Origin: Numidum massiliense
GTDB lineage: Bacteria; Bacillota; Bacilli; Thermoactinomycetales; Novibacillaceae
NCBI RefSeq assembly: GCF_001375555.1
Contig: NZ_CTDZ01000009.1
Coordinates: 799,758-863,757, forward strand
DNA length: 64,000 nucleotides
Direction: 5' to 3'
Position numbers and translations under genes: made by a program. Positions 1 to 9,483 of the stretch are shown here, in pieces. The notes beneath the pieces are model-generated. The model was not told the origin of the DNA, searched no databases, and saw only the letters and a list, made by a program, of their open reading frames with translations. The first letter of the stretch is position 1. Each line of letters starts with the position of its first letter.

Positions 1-1905
1 CAAGCTGAAGAAGTGTCAGCGTTAGAAACCGAAGGGGAAATGCCAACAGCCGAGAGTAGGGCTGACAGCCGTTTACTCGGTGCGTTTCGCGACATTTTGT
101 TCGGCGGGAGCCACGATTTATTGCAGGAAAATGCCAACGTCGACGGACGTTCGCCGATGGGATTGATGGCGAAGCTGGCCGGGGAAGGGAGTAAGTTTTT
201 TACGGAGGAGTACTTACTCAGTGACAACGTGCGGCGGGCGGTCGAAGACAACTTAATTTACATACATGACGCCGATTTTTTAGCGACGGGGACGACGACG
301 TGCTGTCAAATCCCGCTCGGAAAACTGCTAGAGAACGGTTTTAATACAGGGCACGGGTTTATGCGTACGCCGCAAGATATAAAAAGCGCGCTGGCACTTG
401 CGGCGATTATTTTACAAGCGAACCAAAACATGCAACACGGGGGACAGGCGTTCCCGATGTTTGATTACGATTTGGCGCCGTACGTCGAGCGGACGTTTCA
501 AAAAAATTTGCGGCGCATCCAAAGCTACCCGACGACGTACACCGCAGAACAGGAAGTGGCCCGCGCGTGGGAGGAGACGGATCGCGACACATACCAGGCG
601 TGTGAGGCGTTCATCCACAACGCGAACAGTATGCATTCCCGCGGTGGGGGACAAGTGCCGTTTATTTCCGTCAATTACGGGACGGATACGTCGCGGGAAG
701 GGCGTATGCTCATAAAAAATTTGCTCTTGGCGACGCAAGCGGGGCTCGGAAAAGGGGAGACGCCGATCTTCCCGATTCAAGTGTTTAAACTGAAGGAAGG
801 AGTCAATTTCAACCCGGGCGATCCGAATCACGATTTGTACGAGCTGGCGCTAGAGACGACGAGTCGTCGCCTCTTTCCGAACTTCAGTTTTTTAGATGCG
901 CCGTTTAATGCGGCCTATAACGACGGGACACCGGAAAGTGAAGTAGCGTACATGGGTTGTCGCACGCGCGTGATGGGTAACTTGCACGGGGCAGAGACGA
1001 GCATCGGGCGTGGGAACTTATCCTTCACGTCGGTGAACTTAGTGAAAATCGCGCTCTTGAGCGACGATGTGCCGCAGTTTTTTGCCCGTTTGGACGAGGT
1101 GATCGCGGTCGTCGTGGAACAACTATTGGCGCGGTATAAGTTTCAATGCGCGAAGCGCGCCGCTAATTTCTCCTTTTTGTATTCGCAAGGTGTGTGGCGT
1201 GGTGGGGAAACGCTGGCGCCGGAGGAGACACTAGAAGAGGTGTTGAAGCAAGGGACACTTAGCATGGGCTTTATCGGGTTGGCCGAGGCGCTCGTAGCCC
1301 TGACGGGGGAACATCACGGTGAAAGCGAGGCGGCGTGGCAACTCGGGCAACAAATCGTACGGCACATGCGGCAGGCGATGGATGAAGCGACCGCTCGTTA
1401 TCAGCTGAACTTTACGCTGTTAGCGACGCCAGCGGAAGGGCTGTCGGGGAAGTTTGTCGCGAAAGACAGGGAGGCGTTCGGCGACGTTCCGCGGGTGACG
1501 GATCGGAACTATTACACGAACAGCTTTCATATCCCGGTGTATTACCGCGTGAAGGCAATCGACAAGATCGAGCGGGAAGCGCCGTTTCACGCGTTGTGCA
1601 ATGCCGGGCACATTACGTACATCGAATGTGACGGCAATTTGCGCCACAATACGGCGGCCGTCGACGCACTCGTGCGGGCGATGCACCGCACCGGGATCGG
1701 TTACGGTTCGATCAACCACCCGGTTGACCGCTGTAAACAGTGTGGGTATGACGGGACGATCGATAGTGCCTGTCCGGTTTGTCATACGTCTGACGAAGGG
1801 CAAATCGAGCGCATTCGCCGCATTACCGGTTACCTCGTCGGCGACCTTACCCGCTGGAACAATGCGAAGCGGAGCGAAGAACGAGAAAGGGTTAAGCATT
1901 CGTGA
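1..1905 (+). CDS. nrdD: Anaerobic ribonucleoside-triphosphate reductase, 5'-partial
   Basis: Class III ribonucleotide reductase catalytic subunit, which makes dNTPs without oxygen by glycyl-radical chemistry. Visible motifs are the active-site cysteine context YMGCRTRV, a C-terminal zinc site (CKQCGY then CPVC) and the glycyl-radical loop RITGYL close to the C-terminus. The reading frame is open to the left edge of the window. The first internal start, GTG at 13, has no ribosome site, and family members usually carry an N-terminal ATP-cone that is not seen here, so the gene very probably begins upstream of the window. The stop overlaps the start of nrdG by four bases, indicating translational coupling with its activase. 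Confidence 0.95.
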   Translation, partial: QAEEVSALETEGEMPTAESRADSRLLGAFRDILFGGSHDLLQENANVDGRSPMGLMAKLAGEGSKFFTEEYLLSDNVRRAVEDNLIYIHDADFLATGTTTCCQIPLGKLLENGFNTGHGFMRTPQDIKSALALAAIILQANQNMQHGGQAFPMFDYDLAPYVERTFQKNLRRIQSYPTTYTAEQEVARAWEETDRDTYQACEAFIHNANSMHSRGGGQVPFISVNYGTDTSREGRMLIKNLLLATQAGLGKGETPIFPIQVFKLKEGVNFNPGDPNHDLYELALETTSRRLFPNFSFLDAPFNAAYNDGTPESEVAYMGCRTRVMGNLHGAETSIGRGNLSFTSVNLVKIALLSDDVPQFFARLDEVIAVVVEQLLARYKFQCAKRAANFSFLYSQGVWRGGETLAPEETLEEVLKQGTLSMGFIGLAEALVALTGEHHGESEAAWQLGQQIVRHMRQAMDEATARYQLNFTLLATPAEGLSGKFVAKDREAFGDVPRVTDRNYYTNSFHIPVYYRVKAIDKIEREAPFHALCNAGHITYIECDGNLRHNTAAVDALVRAMHRTGIGYGSINHPVDRCKQCGYDGTIDSACPVCHTSDEGQIERIRRITGYLVGDLTRWNNAKRSEERERVKHS

Positions 1906-2381
1906 GAGTACTCGACATTTTACACGACTCGGTCGTTGACGGCACGGGCCTGCGGACAGTCGTCTTTTTCGCTGGCTGTCCGCACCATTGTCCCGGTTGC
2001 CACAATCCGCGCAGTTGGAACGTCGCTGGCGGGCGGGACATGACGCTCGCCGACGTGTTAGCGGAACTGGACGCGAACCGCTTGAACGATGTCACCTTTT
2101 CCGGAGGGGAGCCATTTTTGCAAGCGGCGGAAGTGAGTGAGTTGGCTGCCGCAGTAAAACAGCGGGGCAAAAATTTGTGGGTTTACACCGGTTATACGTT
2201 GGAGGAATTGTTGGCGGAAGGGGATCGGGCGCGGTTAAAGCTGCTGGCGCAGTGCGACGTGCTCGTCGACGGCCCTTTTGTACGCGCGGAACGCGACTTG
2301 TCACTCCCGTTCCGCGGCAGTCGCAATCAGCGCATTCTGCCGCGGCAGGAGTGGTGCGACCGCTTGCCGCGGCCGCTGTAA
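1902..2381 (+). CDS. nrdG: Anaerobic ribonucleotide reductase activating protein
   Basis: Radical-SAM activase that installs the glycyl radical on NrdD. The N-terminal CPHHCPGC segment is the CxxxCxxC motif that binds the [4Fe-4S] cluster, and TFSGGEPF is the radical-SAM GGE motif that helps bind S-adenosylmethionine. Length (159 aa) is normal for NrdG. It starts with GTG overlapping the nrdD stop by four bases, so the two are one operon. The C-terminus ends in a short Gly/Arg-rich tail (GSRNQRILP) typical of the family. No U-tract terminator is obvious in the roughly 140 bases before the convergent gene. Confidence 0.95.
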   Translation: MRVLDILHDSVVDGTGLRTVVFFAGCPHHCPGCHNPRSWNVAGGRDMTLADVLAELDANRLNDVTFSGGEPFLQAAEVSELAAAVKQRGKNLWVYTGYTLEELLAEGDRARLKLLAQCDVLVDGPFVRAERDLSLPFRGSRNQRILPRQEWCDRLPRPL

Positions 2382-2521
2382 CGTTGGTGACTTTTGGGGA
2401 GGTACGTGCCATTCAGGGTGGCTCGTGACGTACGAGTAGTGCGAGTGATGGATGGCGCGGTAGATCTAGGTGCCGCGTACCGCACGAGTAACGAGTGGCG
2501 CGGCATCATCCTTCCCTACAC

Positions 2522-4654
2522 TTACTCGTCGGTAACTTCGACCGTAAATGAATCGATCGCTGTGCCACCGACTGTGACGTCGACGCGCCACACCCCTTTG
2601 TGTGGGAGGGGCTTGAGGTCCGTTTCCGGAGTCGTGGCAAACGTGCCGCGCTGCGACCCGTTTAACGCCGTCTTGCTAAGTCTGACCCGTTCTCCCGTGA
2701 GGCGGTGAGTGGCCGTCGCGATGAGTGTTTTGTTTGCGTACTGTTTGGACGGGTCATTGACGTACCATTTAAGCCCTGTCGCAGGCTCCTTCGTAATAAA
2801 CGCGGTCGGAGTGAGACCGACTTTGTCCGGTACGCCGATCACATCGTCAGGAAAGATGACGTTGTGTGCAGCATCGGTTATGGCGACTGGTTCGCTTTCG
2901 CGCCATTCTGCTTCCGACTCTTTACTTTCGCCGACGTTGACGACTACTTTTTCTCCGCGAACATCTAATTCCCACTCGCCTGGGGTTGGGAATGAGAGCA
3001 GTCCTTCGTAAATCGTCTCTGGGACATTGTCCATGGCGCGTATGACACTGCCGCCCTTCGTTAATGAAAACGTCGCTCTTTGGTCGTTGTTAAGCGAACG
3101 GGCGCGGATGTCGAGCGCCTTTTCTTTTTGTTCACCACTGGCGAACAGAGTGGCATGTATCTTGCCGACTTTGACGTCGTCCCGGGAAACAGAGAAGTAG
3201 GACGATTTCGTGCGGATAAAGTCGTCTTTTACATTGACGACGAAAGAGGCGAAGTGGGTGCCGTCGATGTTGATGTCAATGCGCCATAACCCTTTGCGCG
3301 GGAAGGGTGCAAAGGTGGTTAATGCGTGGGCGTCTTCGCCGTACAGTCCGTTCGTTAATTCGGAGCGGTCAAGGGTGAATGCTTCTCCCGTTTCCTCGTG
3401 GACAGCTGTGGCGAGGAGTTGTTTGCCGACTAGTTTTTTGCTGTCGCCCCACACATACCAGAACATTTTTGCAACCGTTTCCGACGCGCCTGCGACGATG
3501 GAAACATCGCCGTTATCGAGAAAACCGACCTTACCTTCGATCCCTCTCACGCCTTTCGGATAGACGACAGAGCCGTCTTTGTCCAACAGGTCGAAGCGTG
3601 GGCTGACTTTCCATCCATGGCGCGAACTAACATCGACAACTGTTTTCTCGCCGAGTACCTCAAGCTGCCATTTGCCCGGCGTGTCGAACAGGAAGGTGCC
3701 GCTATAGCTACCGTCCTCACTGGTAAATTTAAACGTCCTTTGTTTTTTACGCTCGTTTAGCGGAAAAGCGCGCACGTCGAGTGCCTTTTGCTTGTCCGGT
3801 TGACTCGGTACGTCTAACCAGACGCGAAGCGGCTTGTAGACGACGAGATCGTCCGGCGAGATGTCGAAGGTGGCCGTTTTTGTCTTGACGTATCCTTCTT
3901 TCACACGGACGACGATGGAATCGAAGTAGTTTCCGTCAAGAGTCACGTCGATGCGCCACAGCCCTTTCTCCGTTAACGGAGCGAACGATGTGAGCGCGCT
4001 TGCATCTTCACCGTAGATTCCGGACTCTAGCTTCGATTTGTCGAGGGTGATTTTTTTTCCGCTTTCTTGGTGTACGGCAGTGGCGACAAGCTGTTTACCG
4101 ACAAGTTTGTCTGCGTCGCCCCACACGTACCAAAACATTTTCGCGACAGTTTCTTGGACATTAGCGATAAACGGCGTACCGCCGTCTTCGCGGAAACCAA
4201 TTTTTCCTTTCACGCCTCGGACGCCACTCGGAAAGACGAGGGAGCCGTCTTTGTCGTACAAGTCGAAGAGCGGGCTCTCTTGCCACGGCACGTCGATCTG
4301 CACTGGTTTTTTCTCTTCCCGAGCGTCCGTAGCATTTGCCGGTTCGTTGGAGTCGGCTGTTTGCTCGGCGCCACTTTTTTGCTCTGCTGTCGAGGGCGCA
4401 GTGGGGGAGGATTCTTCTTGGCCCATCGGCCCAGGTAGTGCCCCCCAACCTTTAACTACGATCGCGAACAGACAAGTAGCGGCTAGCGCGACCGCGATGT
4501 GGCGCCACGTGCGCTTTCGCTTGAGTTGCCTCTCCGCGCGACTGTTGGCGCGCCGCAAGGTGTGTAAGATGCGCTCACTCGCCTCTGGGGTCAGTGGTTC
4601 GCGCGATAATTGTTTGACTTGATTGAAGAGTTCATCCGTGTTTTCTGGCAACAT
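2522..4654 (-). CDS. Anti-sigma-factor-like membrane protein with three extracellular repeat domains
   Basis: A 710-aa protein encoded directly after, and overlapping by 23 bases, an ECF sigma factor gene. That position and the layout suggest it is the cognate anti-sigma factor: a basic cytoplasmic N-terminus (about residues 1-47), one membrane helix (about 48-68), an acidic Ser/Thr-rich linker, then a large outside region. The outside holds two very similar units, both with FDL.DKDGS, ETVAKMFWYVWG, LVGKQL.ATAVH, LYGEDA or IYGEDA, and KGLWRID, plus a divergent C-terminal third unit. The FWYVWG...GLWRID pattern resembles Bacillus DUF4871 (YhfM-type) domains; this is from memory. It is about twice as long as RsiX. 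The function of the repeats (ligand sensing or cell-wall contact) is inference. Confidence 0.72.
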   Translation of the reverse strand: MLPENTDELFNQVKQLSREPLTPEASERILHTLRRANSRAERQLKRKRTWRHIAVALAATCLFAIVVKGWGALPGPMGQEESSPTAPSTAEQKSGAEQTADSNEPANATDAREEKKPVQIDVPWQESPLFDLYDKDGSLVFPSGVRGVKGKIGFREDGGTPFIANVQETVAKMFWYVWGDADKLVGKQLVATAVHQESGKKITLDKSKLESGIYGEDASALTSFAPLTEKGLWRIDVTLDGNYFDSIVVRVKEGYVKTKTATFDISPDDLVVYKPLRVWLDVPSQPDKQKALDVRAFPLNERKKQRTFKFTSEDGSYSGTFLFDTPGKWQLEVLGEKTVVDVSSRHGWKVSPRFDLLDKDGSVVYPKGVRGIEGKVGFLDNGDVSIVAGASETVAKMFWYVWGDSKKLVGKQLLATAVHEETGEAFTLDRSELTNGLYGEDAHALTTFAPFPRKGLWRIDINIDGTHFASFVVNVKDDFIRTKSSYFSVSRDDVKVGKIHATLFASGEQKEKALDIRARSLNNDQRATFSLTKGGSVIRAMDNVPETIYEGLLSFPTPGEWELDVRGEKVVVNVGESKESEAEWRESEPVAITDAAHNVIFPDDVIGVPDKVGLTPTAFITKEPATGLKWYVNDPSKQYANKTLIATATHRLTGERVRLSKTALNGSQRGTFATTPETDLKPLPHKGVWRVDVTVGGTAIDSFTVEVTDE

Positions 4655-5177
4655 GACTATTTACTCCTCCTTCCATGTGATCATATGCTTGGCGTAGCGC
4701 TTTCAGCGCACGGTGTAGGGTGACGTTGACGCGCGTTTTGCTCCAACCGAGAATGTCGGCTGTCTCTTGCGGTGTAAACTCCTCCAGTGCGCGCAGTAGC
4801 AGGACTTCGCGGTGGGGGCGCTTTAACGTGCGGATCGCTGCGTACAGTTCAGCCTGCCCTTCCTGTGCGGACAGGACGTCTTCCGGTGTTGGTGTCGGCA
4901 GCGGGGCCGCGGTGTCGGCAGCTGTAGCGCGTTGCAGGAGTCGCTCGGCGACGAACTGTTTCCGTCCGTCGTCGACCGCGACGCGGCGGGCGATGGCAAA
5001 CAGCCACGTCTTCGGGCTCGATCGCTTTTCAAAGGACGGCAGTCCCTTCAGTGCTTTTAAAAACACGTCTTGGACGAGATCCTCCACATCGTTTTTTCCA
5101 GAGTAATAACGGAGATAATTGTGTACATCAGAACCGTAAGCCGTAAACCACGCTTCTAGTTCGGAAAAATCCGCCAC
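4632..5177 (-). CDS. ECF-type RNA polymerase sigma factor (SigX-like)
   Basis: A 181-aa group 4 sigma factor. Region 2 is visible as DVEDLVQDVFLKAL followed by KTWLFAIARRVAVD, which contacts the -10 element. Region 4 holds the helix-turn-helix FTPQETADILGWSKTRVNVTLHRALK, which contacts the -35 element. The region 2 wording is close to Bacillus SigX as remembered. The GTG start at 5177 sits 8 bases after a perfect AAAGGAGG. The next gene, overlapping by 23 bases, is the probable anti-sigma factor. An ECF-type promoter about 70 bases upstream suggests positive autoregulation, as is usual for this class. Confidence 0.9.
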   Translation of the reverse strand: MADFSELEAWFTAYGSDVHNYLRYYSGKNDVEDLVQDVFLKALKGLPSFEKRSSPKTWLFAIARRVAVDDGRKQFVAERLLQRATAADTAAPLPTPTPEDVLSAQEGQAELYAAIRTLKRPHREVLLLRALEEFTPQETADILGWSKTRVNVTLHRALKALRQAYDHMEGGVNSHVARKHG

Positions 5178-5249
5178 ACAGCTTTCCTCCTTTCCACTTT
5201 CATATGTTCCCTGTATAAGAGCGCCATTCAGTTGTCCGCTTACTTATTA

Positions 5250-5275
5250 GACGTTGCTTAGGAGTTATAATTACA
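5250..5275 (-). promoter_or_regulatory. Candidate ECF sigma autoregulatory promoter
   Basis: Reading the minus strand, TGTAAT (5275-5270) is followed after 16 bases by CGTC (5253-5250). This fits the SigX/SigW class, recalled as TGTAAC or TGAAAC, spacer 16-17, then CGTC or CGTA. It lies 73 bases before the GTG of the sigma gene and is the only good match noticed in this gap. The rest of the 315-base gap holds only AT-rich degenerate repeats and the terminator of the neighbouring permease gene. Confidence 0.55.
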
Positions 5276-5440
5276 CGAGACAATAAAACGCATCGAGAGT
5301 AGCCAAAACGTATCAGGAGAAGGAAGAACATGACTGGAAATATAACGGAAGGTGCAATAACATAACGGCAGGTGTAGCACGAACATGACGGCAAAATATA
5401 ACAGCTGTAGCAATAACATAACATTACGGGAGTAGCAAAG

Positions 5441-5478
5441 AGGCCACCCTCCACCCACTGTCGGGGGAAGGGTGGTCT
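5441..5478 (-). terminator. Terminator of the puuP-like permease gene
   Basis: Inverted repeat with arms AGGCCACCCT (5441-5450) and AGGGTGGTCT (5469-5478), one G-T wobble. On the minus strand it follows the permease stop codon and is followed by CTTTGC. Confidence 0.6.
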
Positions 5479-5493
5479 TGCTAGGTGTCCTTA

Positions 5494-6840
5494 CTACCGG
5501 TCAAGCGTGAGCGAGTAGTCGACTTTTCCTTTGAGCACGAACACGGTGTAGAGGATGCCGATGACGAGCCAGCCGCCGCCGAGTAACATCGCCGTCGTGT
5601 GCAAACTAGAAAACAGCCACAAAATGAGCAACGCACCGATACTTGGAGCGATTAAATAGCGGATGACGTCGCCGCGTGCTCTTTTTTTGCCGCGGATAAA
5701 ATAGTGGGCGATCACGGACAAGTTGACGAACAAAAAGCCGAGTAACGCCCCGAAGCTAATAAACGAATAAATGATCTCCAATTCGCCGAGCACAGCGGTG
5801 AGCGATATAGCGCCGATGAACACGATGTTGAAGACAGGCGTCTTGTACTTCGGGTGGATGTAGGCGAACGGCTTGGGCAAAGCCCCTTCGCGGCCCATAG
5901 CGTAAAGTAAGCGCGAGGCACTGGCGTGCGCCGAGAGCGACGCTGAAAAGATGGCGACGATCGTTCCGGAGAGGAAGAACGCCTTTAAAAACGAACCGCC
6001 GACGAACACAGCAATTTCTAGGGCTGCCGCATCCGTATTTTTAAAGCTCGTGAAGTCCGGGTGGACGAGTTGCAACACGTACGAGGTGCCGATAAACATG
6101 ACCCCGCCTAACAGAGCGATGAGAAAAATGGCACGCGGCAACGTTTTGGTCGGGTTGATCGTCTCTTCGGACAACGTCGTAACTGCGTCAAATCCTAAAA
6201 AGGAAATACACAAGATCGAAGCGCCGGCCAAAACAGGAGACAGTTCCATTTGCGCCGTATAAAAGGGATCGGCAGAGAGCAGGGTCGCCATTCCCATCCC
6301 TTCGTTTATTCCGTGAATGACAAAGCCGACAAATACGAACAGGACGAGCGTTTGAAAAGTGACGAACAAACTCGTGATCGCAGCCGTTAATTGAATGCCA
6401 AATATATTGATCGTCGTAATAATGACAGCCAAGATCGGGACCCACACGGTGATCGGGATGCTTGGAAAGGCAGCGGAAAGGAAAACACCGCCAATCGCCA
6501 AATCGACCATCGGCAAAAACAAATAGTCGAGCAGGACGGCCCAGCCGACGAGAAAACCGACCGTCGGGTGAATGCTTTTTTGCGTGTATGTAAAGATCGA
6601 GCCGGCCGAGGGATAAGCTTTTACCATCTTTCCATAACTGTACGCGGTAAAAAGGAGCGCGACTAAGATGGCGACGTACGCAGTGGCGACGTGGCCTTTC
6701 GTCACTTGGGCGACGACGCCGTACGTATCTAACACGACGAGCGGATCCATATAAGCAAGCCCGATGAGGACGAGCGGGATCAGCGTCAACGTCCGTTTTA
6801 ATTGATTGTTCGAAGCATCGTTTTTCACATCTGTCGTCAA
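5494..6840 (-). CDS. APC-family permease, PuuP-like putrescine/amine importer
   Basis: A 12-helix amino acid/polyamine/organocation transporter of about 449 aa. Several stretches match remembered E. coli PuuP closely: GLAYMDPLVVLDTYG, AYPSAGSIFTYTQKSI, GWAVLLDYLFLPM, FLGFDAVTTLSEETI, and HASASRLLYAMGR. The predicted role is therefore uptake of putrescine or a related amine across the cytoplasmic membrane. The longest frame starts at 6963, but the TTG at 6840 sits 8 bases behind GGGAGG and gives the expected short cytoplasmic N-terminus, so it is preferred. The exact substrate is inferred; a spermidine synthase gene lies 51 kb away. A terminator follows directly. Confidence 0.8.
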   Translation of the reverse strand: MTTDVKNDASNNQLKRTLTLIPLVLIGLAYMDPLVVLDTYGVVAQVTKGHVATAYVAILVALLFTAYSYGKMVKAYPSAGSIFTYTQKSIHPTVGFLVGWAVLLDYLFLPMVDLAIGGVFLSAAFPSIPITVWVPILAVIITTINIFGIQLTAAITSLFVTFQTLVLFVFVGFVIHGINEGMGMATLLSADPFYTAQMELSPVLAGASILCISFLGFDAVTTLSEETINPTKTLPRAIFLIALLGGVMFIGTSYVLQLVHPDFTSFKNTDAAALEIAVFVGGSFLKAFFLSGTIVAIFSASLSAHASASRLLYAMGREGALPKPFAYIHPKYKTPVFNIVFIGAISLTAVLGELEIIYSFISFGALLGFLFVNLSVIAHYFIRGKKRARGDVIRYLIAPSIGALLILWLFSSLHTTAMLLGGGWLVIGILYTVFVLKGKVDYSLTLDR

Positions 6841-7030
6841 TCTAAAATCCTCCCAACAGTTAACAGTAGCGTCTTTTATGAAGTTGCGTTCTCTAGCGTT
6901 CTCTTTATGTATGCGTGAAGGAGCAAACAAAGAAGGCAAAAGGTGAACACACAAACGATACAACTAAATGGCGTAGAAGGCAATCGTTTTTTTAGAAGGT
7001 AAAAAAAGGTAAAAAAACGGGCACAATAAA

Positions 7031-7065
7031 CATCCCGCGCCACTGTGACTGGGTGGCACGGGATG
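7031..7065 (-). terminator. Hairpin terminator after topB
   Basis: Perfect 13-bp stem (one G-T pair): arms CATCCCGCGCCAC and GTGGCACGGGATG with a 9-base loop. On the minus strand it lies 50 bases past the topB stop and is followed by TTTATTG. Confidence 0.7.
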
Positions 7066-7116
7066 TGTATCTGCAAACATCTAACGGTCGATTCTGACGA
7101 TTGAAAGAACGATCAG

Positions 7117-9267
7117 TCAGTTATCTTTCTTCTGCAATGCCGCTTTGAACGCGTCGGCCAGACTAGAACCAGACGAGTCGCCTTCCGAGTATTTTTTTAG
7201 CAGCTGCCGTTCTTCTCGTTTCGAGACCGCTTTTTTCCCGCGGTCGAGCTTTTCCACGATGCCACATGGACGGCATTGAAAATACTTGCCCGCCTTCCCT
7301 TGATGGATTTCCATCCGCTTGCGGCACTGGGGACAGCGCCGTTTGGACAGAATCGGATCTTTACGGCGGCGGTAGCCACACGCGCGATCCGAACAGACGA
7401 GTACTTTGCCGTCTTTGCCGCGAACTTCTTTAAGGAATTCACCGCATTCTGGACATTTGGAGCCAGTCAAGTTGTAGGCGCGGTACGTTTTTTCGCTCTG
7501 CTTGATCGCGCGCACGTATTTTTTCGTTTGGGTGCGAATGTCGGCGAGGAAGGAGCGGGCATTGCCTTTGCCACGGGCGATCGCTTCCAGTTCGCGTTCC
7601 CAGCGCGCCGTCAGTTCCGGCGACTTGAGCTCGTCGTTGACGAGGTCGATCAATTGTTTTCCTTTGCGCGTCGGGGCAAAGCGACCGTTTTGCCGTTCGA
7701 CGACTTCGGTGGCAATGAGGCGCTCGATAATGTCAGCGCGAGTCGCTGGCGTGCCGAGGCCGTGTTTTTCCATGCGCGCGAGGAGGTCCGCTTCTGTTAA
7801 CCGCTGTGGCGGTTCGGTGTACGCCTGTTCAATGGCGATGTCGCGCGGCACGACAGTGGATCCTTCGCGTAAGGTAGCGAGTCCGCCGCGCGCAGGCTGT
7901 GCGCCTGCTCCTGGCGTATTCAGCCCATCCCCCGAATACGTCGCATCTTTTGCATCGTTTGTATCTTTCCCCAGCACCGCTTTAAATCCCGGGTCGCGCA
8001 CGACCGTGTCGTGGACGGTAAACGTCTCACCGGCAATGTCGATGTCGGCGTGGATGACGTCGTAGCGGTGCGGCGGGTAAAATAGCGTCAAAAAGCGGCG
8101 TGCGATCAAGTCGTATAGGCGGCGTTCGTCGGGCGACAGGTCGCTTAGGCGCACCGATTCATCCGTTGGAATGATGGCGTGGTGATCCGTCACTTTTTGT
8201 TCGTTAAACACCCGCTTCGCCTGTACGGTTGCCTTGCCGCGCAAAAGTGGCTGCGTTTCCTCTTTGTACGCGCCGGCGATGGCGCGCAGCCGGTCGCGCA
8301 TCGTCTTTTCCAGGTCGTTCGTCAAGTAGCGCGAGTCGGTGCGTGGGTACGTGACAAGTTTGTGGTGCTCATACAGCCCTTGCAGCACGTTTAACGTTTT
8401 TTTTGCGGAAAAGCCGAAACGTTGGTTGGCATCGCGTTGCAGTTCCGTTAAATCGTACGGCAGTAGTTGTGGCTCGCTTTTTCCTTTGCGGCGGATCGAG
8501 CGGACGGTGCCGCGCTGCCCTTGTATTTTTTCATGGAGTTTCTGAGCTCTCGCCTCGTCGAACAGACGCTTGTCGCCCTTTCGTTCCCACGTTGCGGTAA
8601 AGGTGGGGAAGCGGGCGTGCAACGTCCAGTATTCTTTCGGGACGAAGCTGTTAATGGCGTTTTCTCGTTCAAGCACCATCGCCAGTGTCGGCGTTTGCAC
8701 CCGTCCGGCGGAGAGTGGGTCGTCGTATTTCGTCGTCAACGCGCGCGTCACGTTGAGGCCGATGAGCCAGTCTGCCTCGGCGCGGCACACGGCCGATTGA
8801 TACAGCGAATCGTATTGTTTCGCTGGTTTCAGTTGCTTAAAGCCGTCGCGAATGGCGCGGTCGGTTTGCGAGGAAATCCAGAGGCGCTTCACCGGCTTTT
8901 TCCAGTGGATTTTTTCGATAATCCAGCGGGCGACGAGTTCGCCTTCGCGCCCTGCGTCAGTGGCGATGACAAGTTCGTTAATGTCTGAACGCTTGGCGAG
9001 GCGTTCGATTGCCTTAAATTGCGCGCTTGTCTTACGAATGACCTTTAGCCCCATTTTGTCCGGAATTAACGGCAAATCGTTGAGGCGCCACGTTTGGTAT
9101 TTTTTGTCGTAATCCTCCGGCATTTTTAACTCGACAAGGTGTCCGAGTGCCCAAGTGACAATATATTTCTGTCCTTCGATGAAGTTTTTCTGTTGATTGT
9201 GGCAACCGAGTACGTGCGCTAAGTCGCGGGCGACGCTCGGTTTTTCTGCGAGGACGAGTGTTTTCAT
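7117..9267 (-). CDS. topB: DNA topoisomerase III
   Basis: Type IA topoisomerase of 716 aa that relaxes and decatenates DNA. The TOPRIM domain begins with LAEKPSVARDLA and continues to the acidic ATDAGREGE motif (about residues 100-110). The catalytic tyrosine lies in LVTYPRTDSRYL. Other type IA signatures are SAGRVQTPTL and GLGTPATRADIIE. The C-terminus carries two zinc-ribbon units, CPECG...CSDRACGYRR and CPQC...CRPC, followed by a basic tail. Length is close to Bacillus TopB. The start is supported by GAAAGGAGATCGCG before the ATG. Upstream lies the terminator of the purine permease gene, so topB is probably transcribed on its own. Confidence 0.96.
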   Translation of the reverse strand: MKTLVLAEKPSVARDLAHVLGCHNQQKNFIEGQKYIVTWALGHLVELKMPEDYDKKYQTWRLNDLPLIPDKMGLKVIRKTSAQFKAIERLAKRSDINELVIATDAGREGELVARWIIEKIHWKKPVKRLWISSQTDRAIRDGFKQLKPAKQYDSLYQSAVCRAEADWLIGLNVTRALTTKYDDPLSAGRVQTPTLAMVLERENAINSFVPKEYWTLHARFPTFTATWERKGDKRLFDEARAQKLHEKIQGQRGTVRSIRRKGKSEPQLLPYDLTELQRDANQRFGFSAKKTLNVLQGLYEHHKLVTYPRTDSRYLTNDLEKTMRDRLRAIAGAYKEETQPLLRGKATVQAKRVFNEQKVTDHHAIIPTDESVRLSDLSPDERRLYDLIARRFLTLFYPPHRYDVIHADIDIAGETFTVHDTVVRDPGFKAVLGKDTNDAKDATYSGDGLNTPGAGAQPARGGLATLREGSTVVPRDIAIEQAYTEPPQRLTEADLLARMEKHGLGTPATRADIIERLIATEVVERQNGRFAPTRKGKQLIDLVNDELKSPELTARWERELEAIARGKGNARSFLADIRTQTKKYVRAIKQSEKTYRAYNLTGSKCPECGEFLKEVRGKDGKVLVCSDRACGYRRRKDPILSKRRCPQCRKRMEIHQGKAGKYFQCRPCGIVEKLDRGKKAVSKREERQLLKKYSEGDSSGSSLADAFKAALQKKDN

Positions 9268-9300
9268 CGCGATCTCCTTTCAAGACGTGTGATCACAAAA

Positions 9301-9329
9301 AGAAAACTAGAGCTGGTCTCCAGTTTTCT
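9301..9329 (-). terminator. Rho-independent terminator of the purine permease locus
   Basis: Minus strand reads AGAAAACT, a GC-richer centre, then AGTTTTCT, followed by six T. It is a classic intrinsic terminator placed just before the topB start. Confidence 0.8.
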
Positions 9330-9483
9330 ATAACGGACGATCGAGTTGTTTCTATATTATACATTGTAACGTCTCATATGCTAATGGGCAACGGACACGG
9401 CCCTTCTCGGGCAATGGGGAGGTCTGCCATACGACTCCGCCATGGGACCACGCCGTTCGGTGCCGTTCGATCCTATCATTCGA

